Source of the DNA: Muscardinus avellanarius
Lineage: Eukaryota > Chordata > Mammalia > Rodentia > Gliridae
NCBI GenBank assembly: GCA_963383645.1
Contig: OY726559.1
Coordinates: 120,952,239-121,016,238 of the forward strand
Length of the DNA stretch: 64,000 bases
Direction: 5' to 3'
The translations under genes were made by a program, and so were the position numbers. The notes below the pieces were generated by a model that saw only the letters and a program-made list of their open reading frames with translations, searched no databases and was not told the DNA's origin. This document shows, piece after piece, positions 45,053-57,964 of this stretch; position 1 is the stretch's first letter; each line of letters opens with the position of its first letter.

Positions 45053-46239
45053 CCCACCCTGTCTTACAAGGCCTGGAATCTTTTTGAAATGCTTTCCGCA
45101 GCATCTCGGGAGTGTTTTGATTTCTTTTTTTTTTTCCCCCTCTCTCTCAAAGGCATGTTGGATGGTTTAAAAATATTCTCTGCTCAGTTTTCCGTGGAGT
45201 ATTAAGTCCTCGCCGTGCTGTGGCCGCCTCCTGGGGTCAGGCCCGGGGCTGAGGACCTCAGTGAGGAAGCAGGGAGGCGGCCGGGACCCACAGTCTGCTG
45301 ACAGCCTGACAGCCGCGGGAAGGGCTTTTCCACTGGCTCCTGACTTCTCTTCTGAGCACGTGGGGCTGGGCAAGCTGGGTCCGATCCTGAGCGGCTGTGT
45401 GACCTTAAATGGGGTCCTCTTCCTTTGGGGGCCTTGTGGGCTTCAGTTTCTATAACACGAGAGGCTTGGAGTAGAAGGGTCCCCTGGGCCATTCCACGGT
45501 GACACTGGCAAGTCTGTGGTTCCAGGAGCTGGGACTCAGCTCAGGGCCACTGAAAAAGGACGCTGGACACAAAGACTGCATGCCCTTTGTTCAGCTTGTG
45601 CCTTTGCTCCGTTTTCCTCTTCCTTCCCTTCCCCAAGTCCCAGGCCCTTGTTCCTCAGCACATCACCTGGGTGCATGCTTCCTGAATATGGTTCTGCCAC
45701 ACCAGAATCCACCTGGCCCAAGAGAGCACTGGACAGGGAGTCAGGAGTCCTGAAAGCTGAACAGAGAAGAGACCAAGGCAGTGTGTGGGGGTGCGGTGGC
45801 TCCATGCACCCCGTGGTGCGGCCAGAGTCACAGCAGCCTGTTACATCAGCAGGTCAAGGCTCCCCATCGCCCTGCCTGCTGCCTGCTCTCTACAGACAGC
45901 CCTGAACTTTCCACCTCCCCGCAGGCCTCCAGGGCCTCAGAGCTCTGAGGACCTGACCCCGGCTGTCCCTTCAAGCCTTTTCCTCCCCAGCAGCTGTCCC
46001 TGAGGAGTTCCCCGGGCTCCGCAGCATGCAGGGCAATGCGCACCGGGAGCGGTGTCCTCTAACTTCTGACCTGGCCCCTCTGAGCATCCCCTCCCCTAGC
46101 CAAATGACACCCACAGAGCATCCACAAAATCAGGTTGCCTGGCCTTGCCGCCGCCTGGGGACCCCACCGGTGTTTTGCTGGGCTTCTGGTCTAATCTCGT
46201 AGTTACCTCACTCCTGTCCCGCCTCCAGTAGTGACCCAA

Positions 46240-46380
46240 TGTCTTGGGACATTAGAACTGGAAGAGGTCTCTCTGGTTGCAGCAACCTCCTCCTTTCACA
46301 AATAAGGAAAACAAGGCTTAGAAAAGGAGAGGGGCTTGCTGGGGATGCTAGTGAGTCAGGGCAGACTCAGGCGGGAGGAC
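46240..46380 (-). repeat. MIR-like relic
   Basis: 'acattagaactggaagaggt' and 'ttcacaaataaggaaaacaa' are typical of an ancient mammal-wide repeat; family uncertain. Confidence 0.5.
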
Positions 46381-47069
46381 ACCTGCCCTGATCACTCACA
46401 CCCCAGGTCTTCTCAACTGTTTCCAGCCTCTGATTCTTGAGCATCCTAGAGCCCTTATCTTCTGGTGGTGACTCCCACCTGCCCGCCTGCTCCTCCTCAT
46501 CCCCACTGGCTGGCAGCAAGTACAAGCAGTGGAGGGTCTTGGGCTCTGGCCGCCAGCAGAGCTACCACAGAGCCACCGACCTCTGGGATGGTGGCTGGGC
46601 CCAGCCAACTAAAATAGGGTGGGGTCTGTCTGTATGGATCTGTCAGACAGGAGCGGGGGAAAAAGGCCATCCTCCCTGCCAACACCCAAGGCCATGCTCT
46701 AGCCCGTCCCAGGGAAGGACTCACCCGTGGTTCATTTCAAGAACTAGCTCCCACAGGCCCGCCCTGGGCTCAAGGGTTGAGTTGGCTAAAGGGGAGAGAT
46801 GCCCATTTTCCTGGAAAGCTCCAGGGCTCCTATGAAAGAAGCCGACTTCCCTTCTATTGTTGGAAGCTGTTGGCTCCTGGTGAATGACAACTTGGTGCCA
46901 CTTTGTGAATTCATTGTTTCGGACATGTTAGCAAATAATGGGCAAGAAAAATTCAGCAACCCATTCGTTTTCCTAAGGAAAGGGAGTTTTGAGTCTTGAA
47001 TGAGTCAGAATCAGAGATATTGAAATAGTACAGGGGACATTAGAGTCTAGCTGATTCAAAAAGAAGAAC

Positions 47070-47217
47070 CTGGACATTTGGAGTCATATTTGGTTTGGAA
47101 TTTTAGCTGGATGACTTGAGGCAAATTACTTAATGTCTCTGATCTTCAGTTTCTTCAGATGCTAAAGAGATTAATAACATCTTCCTGTAAGGTTTTATGA
47201 GGATAAAATAAAATTGT
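47070..47217 (+). repeat. MIR-type ancient SINE relic
   Basis: 'gatgacttgaggcaaattac', 'gatcttcagtttcttcagat' and 'taaggttttatgaggataaa' follow MIR order. Confidence 0.85.
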
Positions 47218-47297
47218 CTTGCGGTGTCGGGGATGGAACCAGGGTCTATGTACAGACGAGGTGATTGCTCTAACACTGAACTACATCCCTAGCCCAG
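47218..47297 (-). repeat. ID/tRNA-like SINE fragment
   Basis: 'ggggatggaaccagggtcta' to 'gaactacatccctagcc' is an ID-type unit in reverse without a B1 head. Confidence 0.7.
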
Positions 47298-48204
47298 TCT
47301 TTTAAAATATTATCATATAGTAGGTGCTCAACCAATACAGAACAATAACGTAGGATCCAGGTCACCTGGTCCTCAGCCCAAGTCTCTTTGAACTGACTCT
47401 CATTTTTCCAGTGAGGGTGAGCTATGAGTATGAGTCTGAGAAGGTACTGAGTTTTTTATGACTAAAAATTTTTCCTGTGACTACTTTTTCTGATCTCTAA
47501 ACTGGGAGTCAGAAGATCTGAATTTGCCTCTGGGCTTTGCCACTAACCGGCCACACGATCACATAGGAATTGACTGTCACAGAGTCCCCTGGGGCTCCAA
47601 TTTGGAGCTCTGCTTTCCTGTGAGGCTCTGAGGTTCAGGGATGGGGAATGTCTCTCATCTAAAGCCACAAGGAAAATGCAGGGACCAGAAAGCGCCTCTC
47701 TCGTGAAATGATCATGGCGCGTCTTCACAGGGGACTTCCAGGATCTTACTCCAACCTGGAAATGGCATAATTCAGAATCTCAGGAGAGCACAGAGGTGGC
47801 TAGGGGTCAAGGTGGCCCTGCTTCTCGGATCACAGAATAGACAAACCCCCCTTTCTCTTTCGAGCAGAACCGAGTCTGTTTCATTCCCTGTTGCAGATGA
47901 GCCTTCTGCTTGATGGTCAGATTCCACAGTACAGCTCGGATGAAAGGAACAATCCCAGCAATAAAGCTTGAATGAAAGACACATTAAGAGGCAGGCCCCG
48001 CCCCTCTCTGCCCAGAGGGGCTTCGTGCCCACTGAGGCAACGAAGTTGCAGATAAGTGAAGGTCTCCCATTGCCCATGCTCCCCACAGTCACCTTCCTGC
48101 GCCTGGTCCTTGCCACGCCACCACCCAAGCCTGCGTCACGCAGGCTAGCTGGATCATGTTTGAGTTTTTACTGGCAAAGTCAGAAAAGAAAACGGGGTGG
48201 TAAT

Positions 48205-48390
48205 ATTATCAAGAGCTTTCCATGCGCCAGGTACTATTTTCACCACTTCCACAAATTCACGTATTCTTTAATCCCCAGAAGTAAATATTTCTGGTTTTTT
48301 TCCAGATGAGTTGAAAACTAAGAGGTTAAGTGACTTGCCTAAGGTCACGCAGCTAGGGAGTGATGGGCGCAGGGACCTAGCCGCCATCTA
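48205..48390 (-). repeat. MIR-type ancient SINE relic
   Basis: 'tccatgcgccaggtactatt', 'ccagatgagttgaaaactaa' and 'acttgcctaaggtcacgcag' are reverse-complement MIR. Confidence 0.88.
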
Positions 48391-48747
48391 CTATTTACCG
48401 TTTCTGTTTCTTTTGTTATGATGGGACACCAAGGAGCAACAGAACCCCCTGTGTGGCTGGCTGAGAACCTGGCAGTATAGCTTCCCTAGCTAAAAAGGAA
48501 ATAACTTTCTATAAGTGAATTCTGGCCAGATGGTGTCAGATGCGAGAGTCTGGGAATCCTGGCCACTGTGGGCCAAGCCCCCAGTGCAGCTGATTCTAGG
48601 AACAGCTTATACAAGAACTGGCCAGCCAGCCAGCCTGATACTGAAAGAGAGACCGGAGCCTCTTCTGGGACTGGACGAAGTGAGGACAGTCTCCTGGGGA
48701 CTGAAGTTCTGGACACAGGGTCCCATAATCAATCAGTCCTAGGACCC

Positions 48748-48905
48748 CGAATGAGGGTGTGGGAGTCAGGCTGACCAAGTTCAAATCTCCCGCAGCACTC
48801 GCAAGCTGTGAGACTCTCCTCTCCGCCATGAGACGATGATGCTTTTGTGCAGAGTTAATGGAAGGGTTAGAGAGTATGGTCCTAAAAGTGCTTTGCACAT
48901 GAAAA
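48748..48905 (+). repeat. MIR-type ancient SINE relic
   Basis: 'gtgtgggagtcaggctgacc' through 'aaaagtgctttgcacatgaa', partial MIR. Confidence 0.65.
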
Positions 48906-49222
48906 ACCCTCAACTTAGAGCTGTTTTTTTTTAAACTACTCCTTCACTTCCGTAGAAGTGTCCAACGTAAAAATATGGCTGAGTTTTATCTCTCCATTCC
49001 TTTCAGCTCTCCTGCTCTCTGAATTGACAACAAGATGGGGAGAATAATAAAGAAATTTGTATCACTAGTTGCACAGATTTTAATCAGCTCCCTTGGGGGG
49101 TGAGAAGGACTTCTCCATTTTTTGTTGTAACTTAATATCTCCATTTGCTACCGCTTGCAAATATTTCTTCTTTTAACATTTTAGGAAGAAAATTATTTAT
49201 CCTCATAGAATTTTCTTTCTCC

Positions 49223-49429
49223 AGCCGGGCGTGGTGGCACACGCTTGTAATCCCCGCGCTTGGGAGGCAGAGACAGGAGGATCGCGCAGATTCGAAGCCA
49301 GCTGCGCGCGCTGGCTTAGGAGACCCTGTTTCCAAATAAAAAAGTATAAAAAATAGGTCTGGGAGTGTAGCCCGGAGGTAGAAGGGCTTCCAGGAACCCC
49401 AATACCACCAAAAAAAAAAAAAAAAAAAA
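49223..49429 (+). repeat. B1-dID SINE, type A, apparently young
   Basis: Long uninterrupted A tail and a perfect 16-bp target duplication 'agaattttctttctcc' at 49207-49222 and 49430-49445. It is the best-preserved insertion in the window. Confidence 0.96.
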
Positions 49430-50056
49430 AGAATTTTCTTTCTCCACTCTGCCGGCTCCCTTCTACCTTCTTGGCTCTGAAACAACTGTCCGCCAGCAGG
49501 GTGTCTTTGAGTAGACCAGTGTGTCCCTGTCAGAATAAAATCATTACATGTAAAGAGGAGTTAATTATCTGCTATTGGCTGGGGTAGGAGGAAAACTGAC
49601 GTGAATGTTTCATGTCACGCATCTGTCTCTTTCTCGTCTCTTAACGCTATGTTCCTCCCCTCTCTCCAGCGGTCAGGATTGAGGGATAGTGGGCCCCCAG
49701 CAGGCTTCTGGGGACCCAGCTCAATAGCTACAGCTGTTGTCATAGGCCTGCTCATTTCCCCTGATGCTGAAGACCCTGCTCCAACCCTAGATTAGGAGAA
49801 GCGTGAAAATCCTAAATGAAATGAAAGGATTAGTCCTGGCCCCTTACACATAACAATAATCTCGTGCGCACTCCACCTCGTTCGCCTTATACACAAGCGG
49901 CCAGCCTCTGATGGCAAGGATTCGCTGAAGGAAGGCACTGCAGACAATTTAGACAGAGTTTAGCACAATTAAGGCAGAGCATCACTTTCACCGGAACCAG
50001 AAGCCGGCTTCAACTCCAACTCCACCTTTACTAGCAGTGGGCCCCACTCAATCAAT

Positions 50057-50058
<2 letters not shown>

Positions 50059-50104
<46 letters not shown>
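50059..50104. repeat. (CT)n microsatellite
   Basis: About 22 CT units, upstream of a minus-strand SINE. Confidence 0.95.
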
Positions 50105-50107
<3 letters not shown>

Positions 50108-50144
50108 TTATTGATTTATTCACTTATATAATCACTTTTTATAC

Positions 50145-50336
50145 CAGGAATTAAACCCAAGGGCATTCTACCTCCAAGCTATACCTCCAAGACCTTTTTA
50201 ATTTTCTATTTTGAAACACAGCCTTGCTAAATGGCTGGGATCTCACTAAGCTGCTGAGGATGGTCTCGAGCCTGCGATCCTCCTGTCTCAGCCTCCTGAG
50301 TACTGGGATTACAGGCGTGCGCCACCATGCCGGACA
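50145..50336 (-). repeat. B1-dID SINE, type C
   Basis: 'ataccaggaattaaacccaa' to 'cgccaccatgccgg', complete. Confidence 0.88.
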
Positions 50337-50750
50337 GATTCTTCTTTTGAGCCCTGTAAGAAGGGGATGAGTGTGGTCCCTGCTCCTCAGGTTATTGTGT
50401 GGACCAAGTGGTGGGGTACATAAACACTCACGGGTGCCTGGCACACAGAAAAGTCACATTAAGTGTTACTTTATGATATTCTTATTCTTATTACCAACTA
50501 GATTAAATCTCTTTTCATAAGTGTACAGCTCTGGATAAACTAGATGATGTTGCTGAGCACCTCAAGGATAATAAAGACTTTTTGAGGTCGCTCAGGATCC
50601 AAACCAATTTTTCATACAATTCACCTCACAGATCCACTTTAGGGGAAAACTAACCAAGTGTGGAGAAATCAGAAAAATATACACAAATGAATAGAGTACC
50701 AAAGACATCTGTGCTGGTGGTTTGGCTCGGTGCTTTCTAAAGCCACCTTC

Positions 50751-50930
50751 AGCCGGGCGTGGTGGCGCACGCTTGTCATCCCGGCATTCGGGAGCCTGAG
50801 ACCGGAGGATTGCGGTTCGCGCACAGCCTCAGCTTCTTAGTGAGGACCTCTGCAACTCAGTGAGACCCTGTTTCAAAATAAAGAATATGCCCCTGGGTTC
50901 CATCCCCAGACCAACAATAAAGAAATACAG
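50751..50930 (+). repeat. B1-dID SINE, type B, internally deleted
   Basis: The head is intact, but the first half of the ID unit is missing: 'aaataaagaat' joins directly to 'atgcccctgggttccatccc'. Confidence 0.9.
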
Positions 50931-51965
50931 CTACCTTCGATGCCTGACATCGCACAGGGGCTCAGTCAACCTTTCTGAACTGAATGGACGTGCTGCGAGG
51001 TCTGAGGCCTTCTCTAAGGAGGCCCTCTGACTGCTGGATTCTCTTAGTCCGGGAAGCGAGGCGACCCTGCCCCGTGCCACATTCCAGCGTGTGGCGAGCG
51101 GGATCACAGCCTGGGCCCCGGGGGGGAAGGGGGGGTTGTTGTTATTACTATGAATAACCTTTATTGAGAACCAGAGATCTGTTAGATACTGTGCAGAACA
51201 TGTGTCATTGTCCAGAATTAGACTCAGACTCCGCAGAATGAGTGATCTTATAATCTAATTCTGACAACCTTGGATAAGCGCCCCAGTAATCCGAGGGAGG
51301 AGGCAGTGCGGGAATAGTTCACAGGGGCCGAGTCTCCATCGGAGACCCTCCAGCCTGCTCCCCTCCCCAGGGTCTGCTAGGATGCCGCAGAGGGCTGCTC
51401 CCCTGGGTGTTCACATTCTGTTCTTGAGCAGCCGGGAAGGCCCAGGCTTGAGCAGTTGGGTGTTTGGTGTTTTGAATGCCCCAAACGCTATCACTCTTCA
51501 ATTGTGATTGTTTTTATAAGTGCCTACTACCAGGTACAAGGTGAGTGTTAATCACTAAAGGAGTCAGGATGGGAGGGGACTTCCAGGAGAACTCAGTGAT
51601 AAACAGAAATACAGCTTGTCTTTGAGGCTGAGTTAAGGAGAGAATACCTGGGCTACTGGAGCAAATAATCATCAGTACTACACATGTGAGACACAAAAGG
51701 CTTCACAGGCAGCCTGAGGCCTGGCTGCTGGCTCAGGGAGACACAGGAGCTGCCAAACAGACTGTGTCTTGTAGCTCGAGAGGACAGAACTGAAGTCAAT
51801 AGAAGAGAGAGTTTCCAGCTATCCGTAGAGTGGTGCCTTCTCGAGCAGGAGTCAAGGGTGCAGTTACAGCAAGTGTGTTGGGAGGCACCTGTCACCCGCA
51901 GCCCACACAGTTTATGCTGCAGCCACTGCTAGAGGGCTGCTACAAGCATGGGGCTTCTTTTTCCC

Positions 51966-51966
<1 letters not shown>

Positions 51967-52034
<68 letters not shown>

Positions 52035-52042
52035 TTTCTTTC
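51967..52042. repeat. (TTTC)n microsatellite
   Basis: About 18 TTTC units directly abutting the left end of the LTR at 52043. Confidence 0.95.
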
Positions 52043-52361
52043 TGTTAGGATAAGCAGCCCAGTCATGCCAAAGATGGCGCCTTTCCAGCTTCTCTTCCGG
52101 ATTGTGCTGACTACCTCACAGCCAGCCAAAGAGGGCCACGGGATGCCCAACAACCAGTCCCTTGATAACACACCCACTGGGGTATGAACCATCCAATCAG
52201 TAAATGCCCCGTACTTCGTGTGATCTTCTGCTGTGAGCGGAAGCCCCCTCCTCCCAGCTGCCTGATATAAAATGGGGCTGGGCTGTCTTAATAAAGCTTT
52301 TGCTTGCTTGCTTGCTTGCTTATCTCCGACGGCTGGCCTTGGGTCTTTCCTGCGCCGAACC
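52043..52361 (+). mobile_element. Solo LTR, ERV2/IAP-like
   Basis: Starts TGTTAGGATAAGC and contains 'ccaaagatggcgccttt', a TATA box 'tataaaa' (52265-52271) and AATAAA (52290-52295). A (GCTT)n run follows, and U5 reads 'gggtctttcctgcgccgaac'. This order and wording are typical of rodent ERV2 LTRs. No internal sequence follows, so it is a solo LTR (or a fragment; the final CA is not seen). It sits in GJA5 intron 1 in the gene's sense orientation, so its TATA and poly(A) signal could in principle act on GJA5 transcripts. Confidence 0.85.
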
Positions 52362-52394
52362 TTTCCTTCCTTCCTTCCTTCCTTCCTTCCTTCC
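52362..52394. repeat. (TTCC)n microsatellite
   Basis: TTCC units grading into TTTC units and the poly-T of the next SINE. Confidence 0.93.
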
Positions 52395-52618
52395 TTCCTT
52401 CTTTCTTTCTTTCTTTTTTTTTGTGCTGGGGTTGGAACTCAGGGGCTTTCTACCTCCAGGCTACACTCCCAGGCCTATTTTATATTTTATTTGGAAACAG
52501 GGTCCTAAGTTGTTGAGAGCCTCACTAATTAACCGAGGCTGGCTTTGAACCTGCACGATCCTCCTGTCTCAGCCTCCCAGGTACTGGGATTACAAGCATG
52601 CGCCACCACGCCCAGCTA
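52395..52618 (-). repeat. B1-dID SINE
   Basis: 'gctggggttggaactcaggg' to 'accacgcccagct'. Intermediate type; part of a cluster of microsatellite, LTR, microsatellite and SINE. Confidence 0.9.
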
Positions 52619-53130
52619 GCATGGGTTTTCTGATTGCATAAGTCCTTTATCTTCCCAGCCCCACTGGGAGCAACAGTAGCGGGGTCTGCCCTCAGGGGCA
52701 GGTCATGTGCTGCACACATGTGTCCTGTGGGGTAAGAGCTACTTCAGGTCCGAGGCATGACCTCCATGAAGCCCATCTCTGCCCTGCACACTCTCCCTCC
52801 CTGCGCTGCCCTTTATGCCTCAGCACCTTGCTCGCTCTCACGCCAGTGAATCTGTTCCTGCAGCTGCCTCTGTCTAAGATCCCCTCATCTCTTCCACCCA
52901 ATCTGCACCCCTACAAACATCCCATACACGACGCCCACTCAGGGTGGTGGCCCTTCTGCCCACCCGGCCAGGCCAGTGTTCTCATGCATGTGAATGGCAC
53001 ACCTATTCTAGAACTCCTCATAATTGGTCATGTTTTAGTCCACACAGGACAATGAGCTTCTTCAATATAGCATCTTATGAACTTGGGTCTGATTTCCAAC
53101 ACAGAGCTAGCTTAAGGAGACACTCAGTAA

Positions 53131-53344
53131 GCTGGGCGTGGTGGGCACGCTTGTAATCCCAGCATTTGGGAGGCTGAGACCGGAGGATCGCGGTTCGCGG
53201 ACAGCCTCAGCTACTTAGTGAGGCCCTCTGCAACTCAGTGAGACCCGGTTTCAAAATAAAGAATAAAAAAAATAGGGCAGAGGGTATAGCTCAGAGGTAG
53301 AATGCCCCTGGGTTCCTTCCCCAGACCCACAAAAAAAAAAAAAA
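53131..53344 (+). repeat. B1-dID SINE, type B
   Basis: Exact target duplication 'agacactcagtaa' at 53118-53130 and 53345-53357. Confidence 0.95.
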
Positions 53345-53748
53345 AGACACTCAGTAAATGTTTATGAAACTGAACCAAATTATACTTTTTTCTAACACTC
53401 CATACAGTACAGGTCACATCCAAAGAGCATAATAAATATTTGCTCAACTGCGTAACAGCTGGCTCCTGGGCCTTATCACTAAACAGCAGAGTCATGTCTC
53501 AGATCACTCAGTGCCCTGGGCTTTATGCAGCTCCAAGTGCAGAGACCTTAGAATTGAGGAATTGAGGAGCTCCGCCCTTGGAGGGGAGATGGAAGGAAAC
53601 CGCTGCCCCACACAGGATTTGGCCAGAAACTCTGGGAGGAAGCCGAGTTCTGTGCCCCTTGTCTTTGTCACCACACAAAGCAGTTATGAAGAGTCGTCCA
53701 TTCAACAGTACAAAATCGATGTCTAGAACACACTGAAGGGATTCAGAA

Positions 53749-54050
53749 TTTTTTTGTTTTTGTTTTTTTGGGGGGAAGTACTGAGGATTGAACCCAGGGA
53801 CATTCTATCTCTGAGCTATGTCCTCAGCCCTATTTCATTTTATTTTTTTGAAATTGGGAATTGAAACCAGAGGCATTCTATCTCTGAGCTCCACCCCCAG
53901 CACTATTTTGTATTTTTTATTTTGAAACAGGGTCTCACTAAGTTGCAAAGGGTCTCACTAAGTAGCTGAGGCTGGCCAGAAACTTTCAATTTTTTTATCT
54001 CAGTCTCCCAAGTACTGGACTATAGGTATGCATCACCAGGCCCAGCAGGT
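53749..54050 (-). repeat. B1-dID SINE with two ID units
   Basis: Two successive ID-like units ('gaggattgaacccagggaca' and 'gggaattgaaaccagaggca') precede one B1 head. 'attcagaatttt' and 'attcagttttga' flank the whole, so it behaves as one insertion or a nested pair. Confidence 0.8.
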
Positions 54051-54119
54051 ATTCAGTTTTGAACAGAACAAATATGGTCCTGCCTTCTCGGAATCCACAA
54101 GAGAATGTTAGAGAAGCAC

Positions 54120-54332
54120 TTTTTTTTTTTTGAGGGTCTGAGGATGGAACCCAGGGGCATTCGACCTCCAAGCTACACCCCCTGCCCTGTTTTTTATTCT
54201 TTATTTTTAAACTGGGTCTCACTGAGTTGCAGGGGGGCCTCACTAAGTAGCTGAGGCTGTGCGCGAACCGCGATCCTCCGGTCTCAGCCTCCCGAAGGCT
54301 GGGATTACAAGCATGTACCACCACGCCCGGCT
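54120..54332 (-). repeat. B1-dID SINE, type B
   Basis: 'gagaagcac' before the poly-T and after the head (54333) is the target duplication. Confidence 0.93.
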
Positions 54333-55615
54333 GAGAAGCACATTTTGAACAGTGTAAGGTTTCATTTTTATTGCCGGACTTAAGAAGGAAGATGCGGATC
54401 TCCTTAGGACCACTTTGCTAGCTCATTTTCTTCTGTCACCAGGAAAACATCTGTTCTGTACTTAATAAGAGAACCTAACACAATAAAAATGCAAAGTGGA
54501 AGACGGGGCTTTTGACTTGGGGATGTTTACTACCCATTTGAGGGGCAAAAGCTGTGGAGTCCTTGAGGGAGGAAAGCATGCCAGACTTTATTCACTGAAT
54601 AGACATCACTGAATGTCTAATCATCGTCAGGTCTGGATCCTCCTAGGTATTACTCTCAGTACTCAGTATACTGGCAGGTATATAGTAAGAACTCAAAAAA
54701 AGCCCACAGGTTTGGCTGATCAGACAAGAAAATTTTGGGGAACAGATCTAAAGCAGCAGATAACCAGTGCGATACTGTATCCCATACACTGAAGGGTAAT
54801 CTGGGGTCCTCTGGAGTCCCAGAGACGTCAAAGAATATTGAGGTCAATCGGAAGACGTCTCCGTGTCATTCTACACCTGTAGGGTCAGAGGAAAAGGTCC
54901 TGGTTGCACATTGAAGACTCGAGTGGGCTGTTCTGAAATGATTTTCAGTGCAGGGGTTCCATGACACGGGCCTCGGGAGTGTTGAATTGGGAATGTGGAC
55001 AGCGGCGTGTTCTTTCTAGCCCTGTAAACCTTTCAGTAGAGGCATGATATCATCACGCTCGCTGCACACAACATCCTTTCTCTTGCCCTTTCCCTCCTAC
55101 CCAAGCACAATGCTGCTATACCACCGAACAAGTCCCCCAGCAACCTTTCCAAAAATGTGCTTTGTCTCTGAAAATGACACCCTGAAAGAGGACTTTGAAG
55201 ATTTGGGGTGAAGAGCCATTAGAGACGGGAAGTTCTCCAGGGACCAGGGACCATCTCTTTTTGGTCTTGGAGATTTTGGAACTTTTACCAGCTGCAGAGT
55301 GCAGTTATCTAACCCAGCAAACTAGATTCAGGCTACTGCAGTGCCGTGGACAGCCCTAATTTCAACACACAGCACATTTTACTGAAATCATGCATTTCGT
55401 TTCTCCCCATAAGGCAGTTAAACTCAGTAAAGGCAGATAATTCTTATCTGTTTTTCCTCCTTCCTGCTGTATTCTCAGTGGCTAGGACAATGCTTTGTCA
55501 CTACCCAATAAGTGAATGCATGGGAGAGAAAGACCTTTTAGGTTAAAGGAACAAGAGGAGATAAAAAGATAGTAAATGGGGGGTGCTGTGTGCGTGGGGA
55601 GTTGCAGAGCTTAAG

Positions 55616-55730
55616 TACTGAGTTGCAAAGGGCCTAAGTAGCTGAGGTTGTCCGCTGACCACGATCCGTGATCCTCTGGTCTCCACCTCCCAAATGCTGG
55701 GATTACAAGCGTGCGCCACCACGCCCTGCC
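55616..55730 (-). repeat. B1-dID SINE head fragment, type B
   Basis: Only the B1 head ('ctgagttgcaaagggcctaa' to 'accacgccctgcc') is present, with a small internal duplication 'gatccgtgatcc'. Confidence 0.85.
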
Positions 55731-56704
55731 TGGCTCCAGTTTGGATTTTAAAAAAGATAGGAAGCCAGTGAAGATGACCGTTTACAGGGAAATCGCCATT
55801 GTATTTGAAGGAATGTAGCCACAGCTCGGGCAGCTTCCTTTGCCCCTTCTAACACACTTACTGCCAAGAAATGAATAATCATATACAAAGCACTTTATGT
55901 GCGATACGCCCAGTAAGTTCACTAAGTAGCTAATCTACGGACTTCTCTGGCTGAACTTGTGGGGGACCCAGGGGAACTGATGTAGCTGGAAAATTGGCTT
56001 CCGCCCTTGGACCTTTCCCATTACAAACGGAGCCACTGGTATATGGTAGCAATCTTAAGTTTCTCTGAGCTGGCCTGAGGGTCAAGAGGAAGTCATAAAT
56101 GAAAGGCCTTTCCACCCTGTTTCCTCGGCCGGGCCCTGAGGTGGGGTGGGTCGGCCTCACCCAGCCTCCTCAGCTCACTTCTGTTCTCCCAGTGAGACAT
56201 CCTTCCCATCCTGTCCTCCCGATTGCCCGAGATGCTTCTTTCTTGAACGCGTGCTTTGCTGGTTCCAGGTAGGACACCTTGACCACAAGCAAGGGAGTCA
56301 GCAGTCCAGCCTTGGGGCAGACCAGAGCAAAGCATCATATACTTTTTTTTTTTTTTTTTTGGTCTGGAACTATTTTTGTACTTTCTTGGAGAACATGAAA
56401 GGAATGAGTGATAGAGTGAGAAGACCGAGGGAAAAGTCTTTGAGTGTGAGAAACTCGTTCCAGATCCTGGAAGAGTGCGACACTGATTTCATTTCACTTC
56501 CTTCTAACTTCCGTCTCTACCAAGGTCCTCTCACTTCCTCCTCCTCGGCTCTTCCTCCCAGCCCCTTTTCTCCTTTGTAATGTGCCTTTCTCCACCCCTA
56601 CTCCTCTCTCTCTCCCCTTCTTCTGTCCTTCGTCCCTAACACTGTCTTTGCTGGTGATGGCCGCCTTGTCCTCAGTTCTTCCATGCTGAGCCTTCTGTTC
56701 AGTG

Positions 56705-56855
56705 GTTTTTATGCATCACCTCATAGCACTCGGTGAGCTAATAATTGCATCTCCAGCCATTCTGCAGCTGAGGGAGGGGAAGCATGGACTGAACGATTCA
56801 TCCAAGCGCAGCAGATAGAAACGGGGGTTTGAACCCTGGCTATCGAATCCCATGC
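56705..56855 (-). repeat. MIR-type ancient SINE relic
   Basis: 'tctgcagctgagggagggga' and 'acgggggtttgaaccctggc' are reverse-complement MIR core. Confidence 0.65.
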
Positions 56856-57964
56856 CTGTCTTCTCTTACCCATAACTTGGCGTCTTTTTCTCTGCTCCCG
56901 ACACCCCTTGTCACTCCCCTTTTCGAGCTTTCTGCCCTCCTTCTGTTCCTCCTTTCTCTTCCCTCCTTTCCCCTTTCTCTTAGACACTTTCCAGTCTAGT
57001 CACTGCATGTCTGTGGCTGAGCCTGGAGGTGCTGAACACGCGCCAGTGCTTATCTTATCGGCATTTTTCCTTTGAGCACCGCTTCACAATTTTCCGCCTT
57101 TGGGGGTTAAGGAGGGGGCTCTTCACCACCTGAAGGAAAGGGGCAGATGTCTAATCACAAACCAAAGAAAAGGCCTTGAGGCCTGGATGCTCTCGATATG
57201 GGAAGGAGCAGAGATAAGGTCCTTTCCCTTGCTCCCTCCTCGCGCTCTCTTGCCTGGCTCATTCCCAGGGACTCTGCATACTCCCCGCTGCTAGGGCTCC
57301 GAGGCTGGGAAGGTTGGGAACCTGGAGGCTGGAAGAAGTAAGAGCCCTGAGGCTGGTCTCTGTCAAGGCATCAACTCAAGAGCTAAGGAAGCCTGGACTG
57401 GGAAATGCAGGACCTCACCAGGCCTTTGCCCATGAGCACAAAGAGTGTGCCCTTGGGAACCAGGGGCAGCACGGATATGAGTGTCAGAACCTCCCTGGAT
57501 AAGTGCTAAGGTCCCAGCTAAATCCGACTGTTCCTTATTCTAAGAAGAGAATACTTACTCCGTTCCCTTCTATCATTTGTTCACCCTGATGATTAGGATT
57601 GGTTCGAGGTTCAATTTTAAGAATACTTACTGTTCGCCAAGTAAGAGTTCTGGAGGTAAGAGGTTCCGGAGGTCTCGGGCCCTGGTCAGCATTTCCATAC
57701 TTCTCTGGGCAGCTTCAGACATCTCGGTTCACACAACCTGACTGCAGGCAGGAGGCCGTGGGAATGGAGAGGACTAAGGGAGGCTCCCTGTGGCTGGGGA
57801 TGGAGAAAAGCCTTCCAGAAGTCCCTTCCTCATGAGACTCCCCACGCCTTAGTGCCAGAACTGACTGTGGTGGAGGCTGAGACAGTGCTGCCTGGACTTT
57901 CTCCCTGCTCATGGGTAAGGGCAGGGAACTGGCTTGCTCTTGGGTAGGAATATCAGTGTGTTGC

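Noticed and set aside
51118..51137. G-run suggesting a regulatory quadruplex
   Set aside because: Only two or three G-tracts of useful length in about 20 bases and no context; too weak to call.
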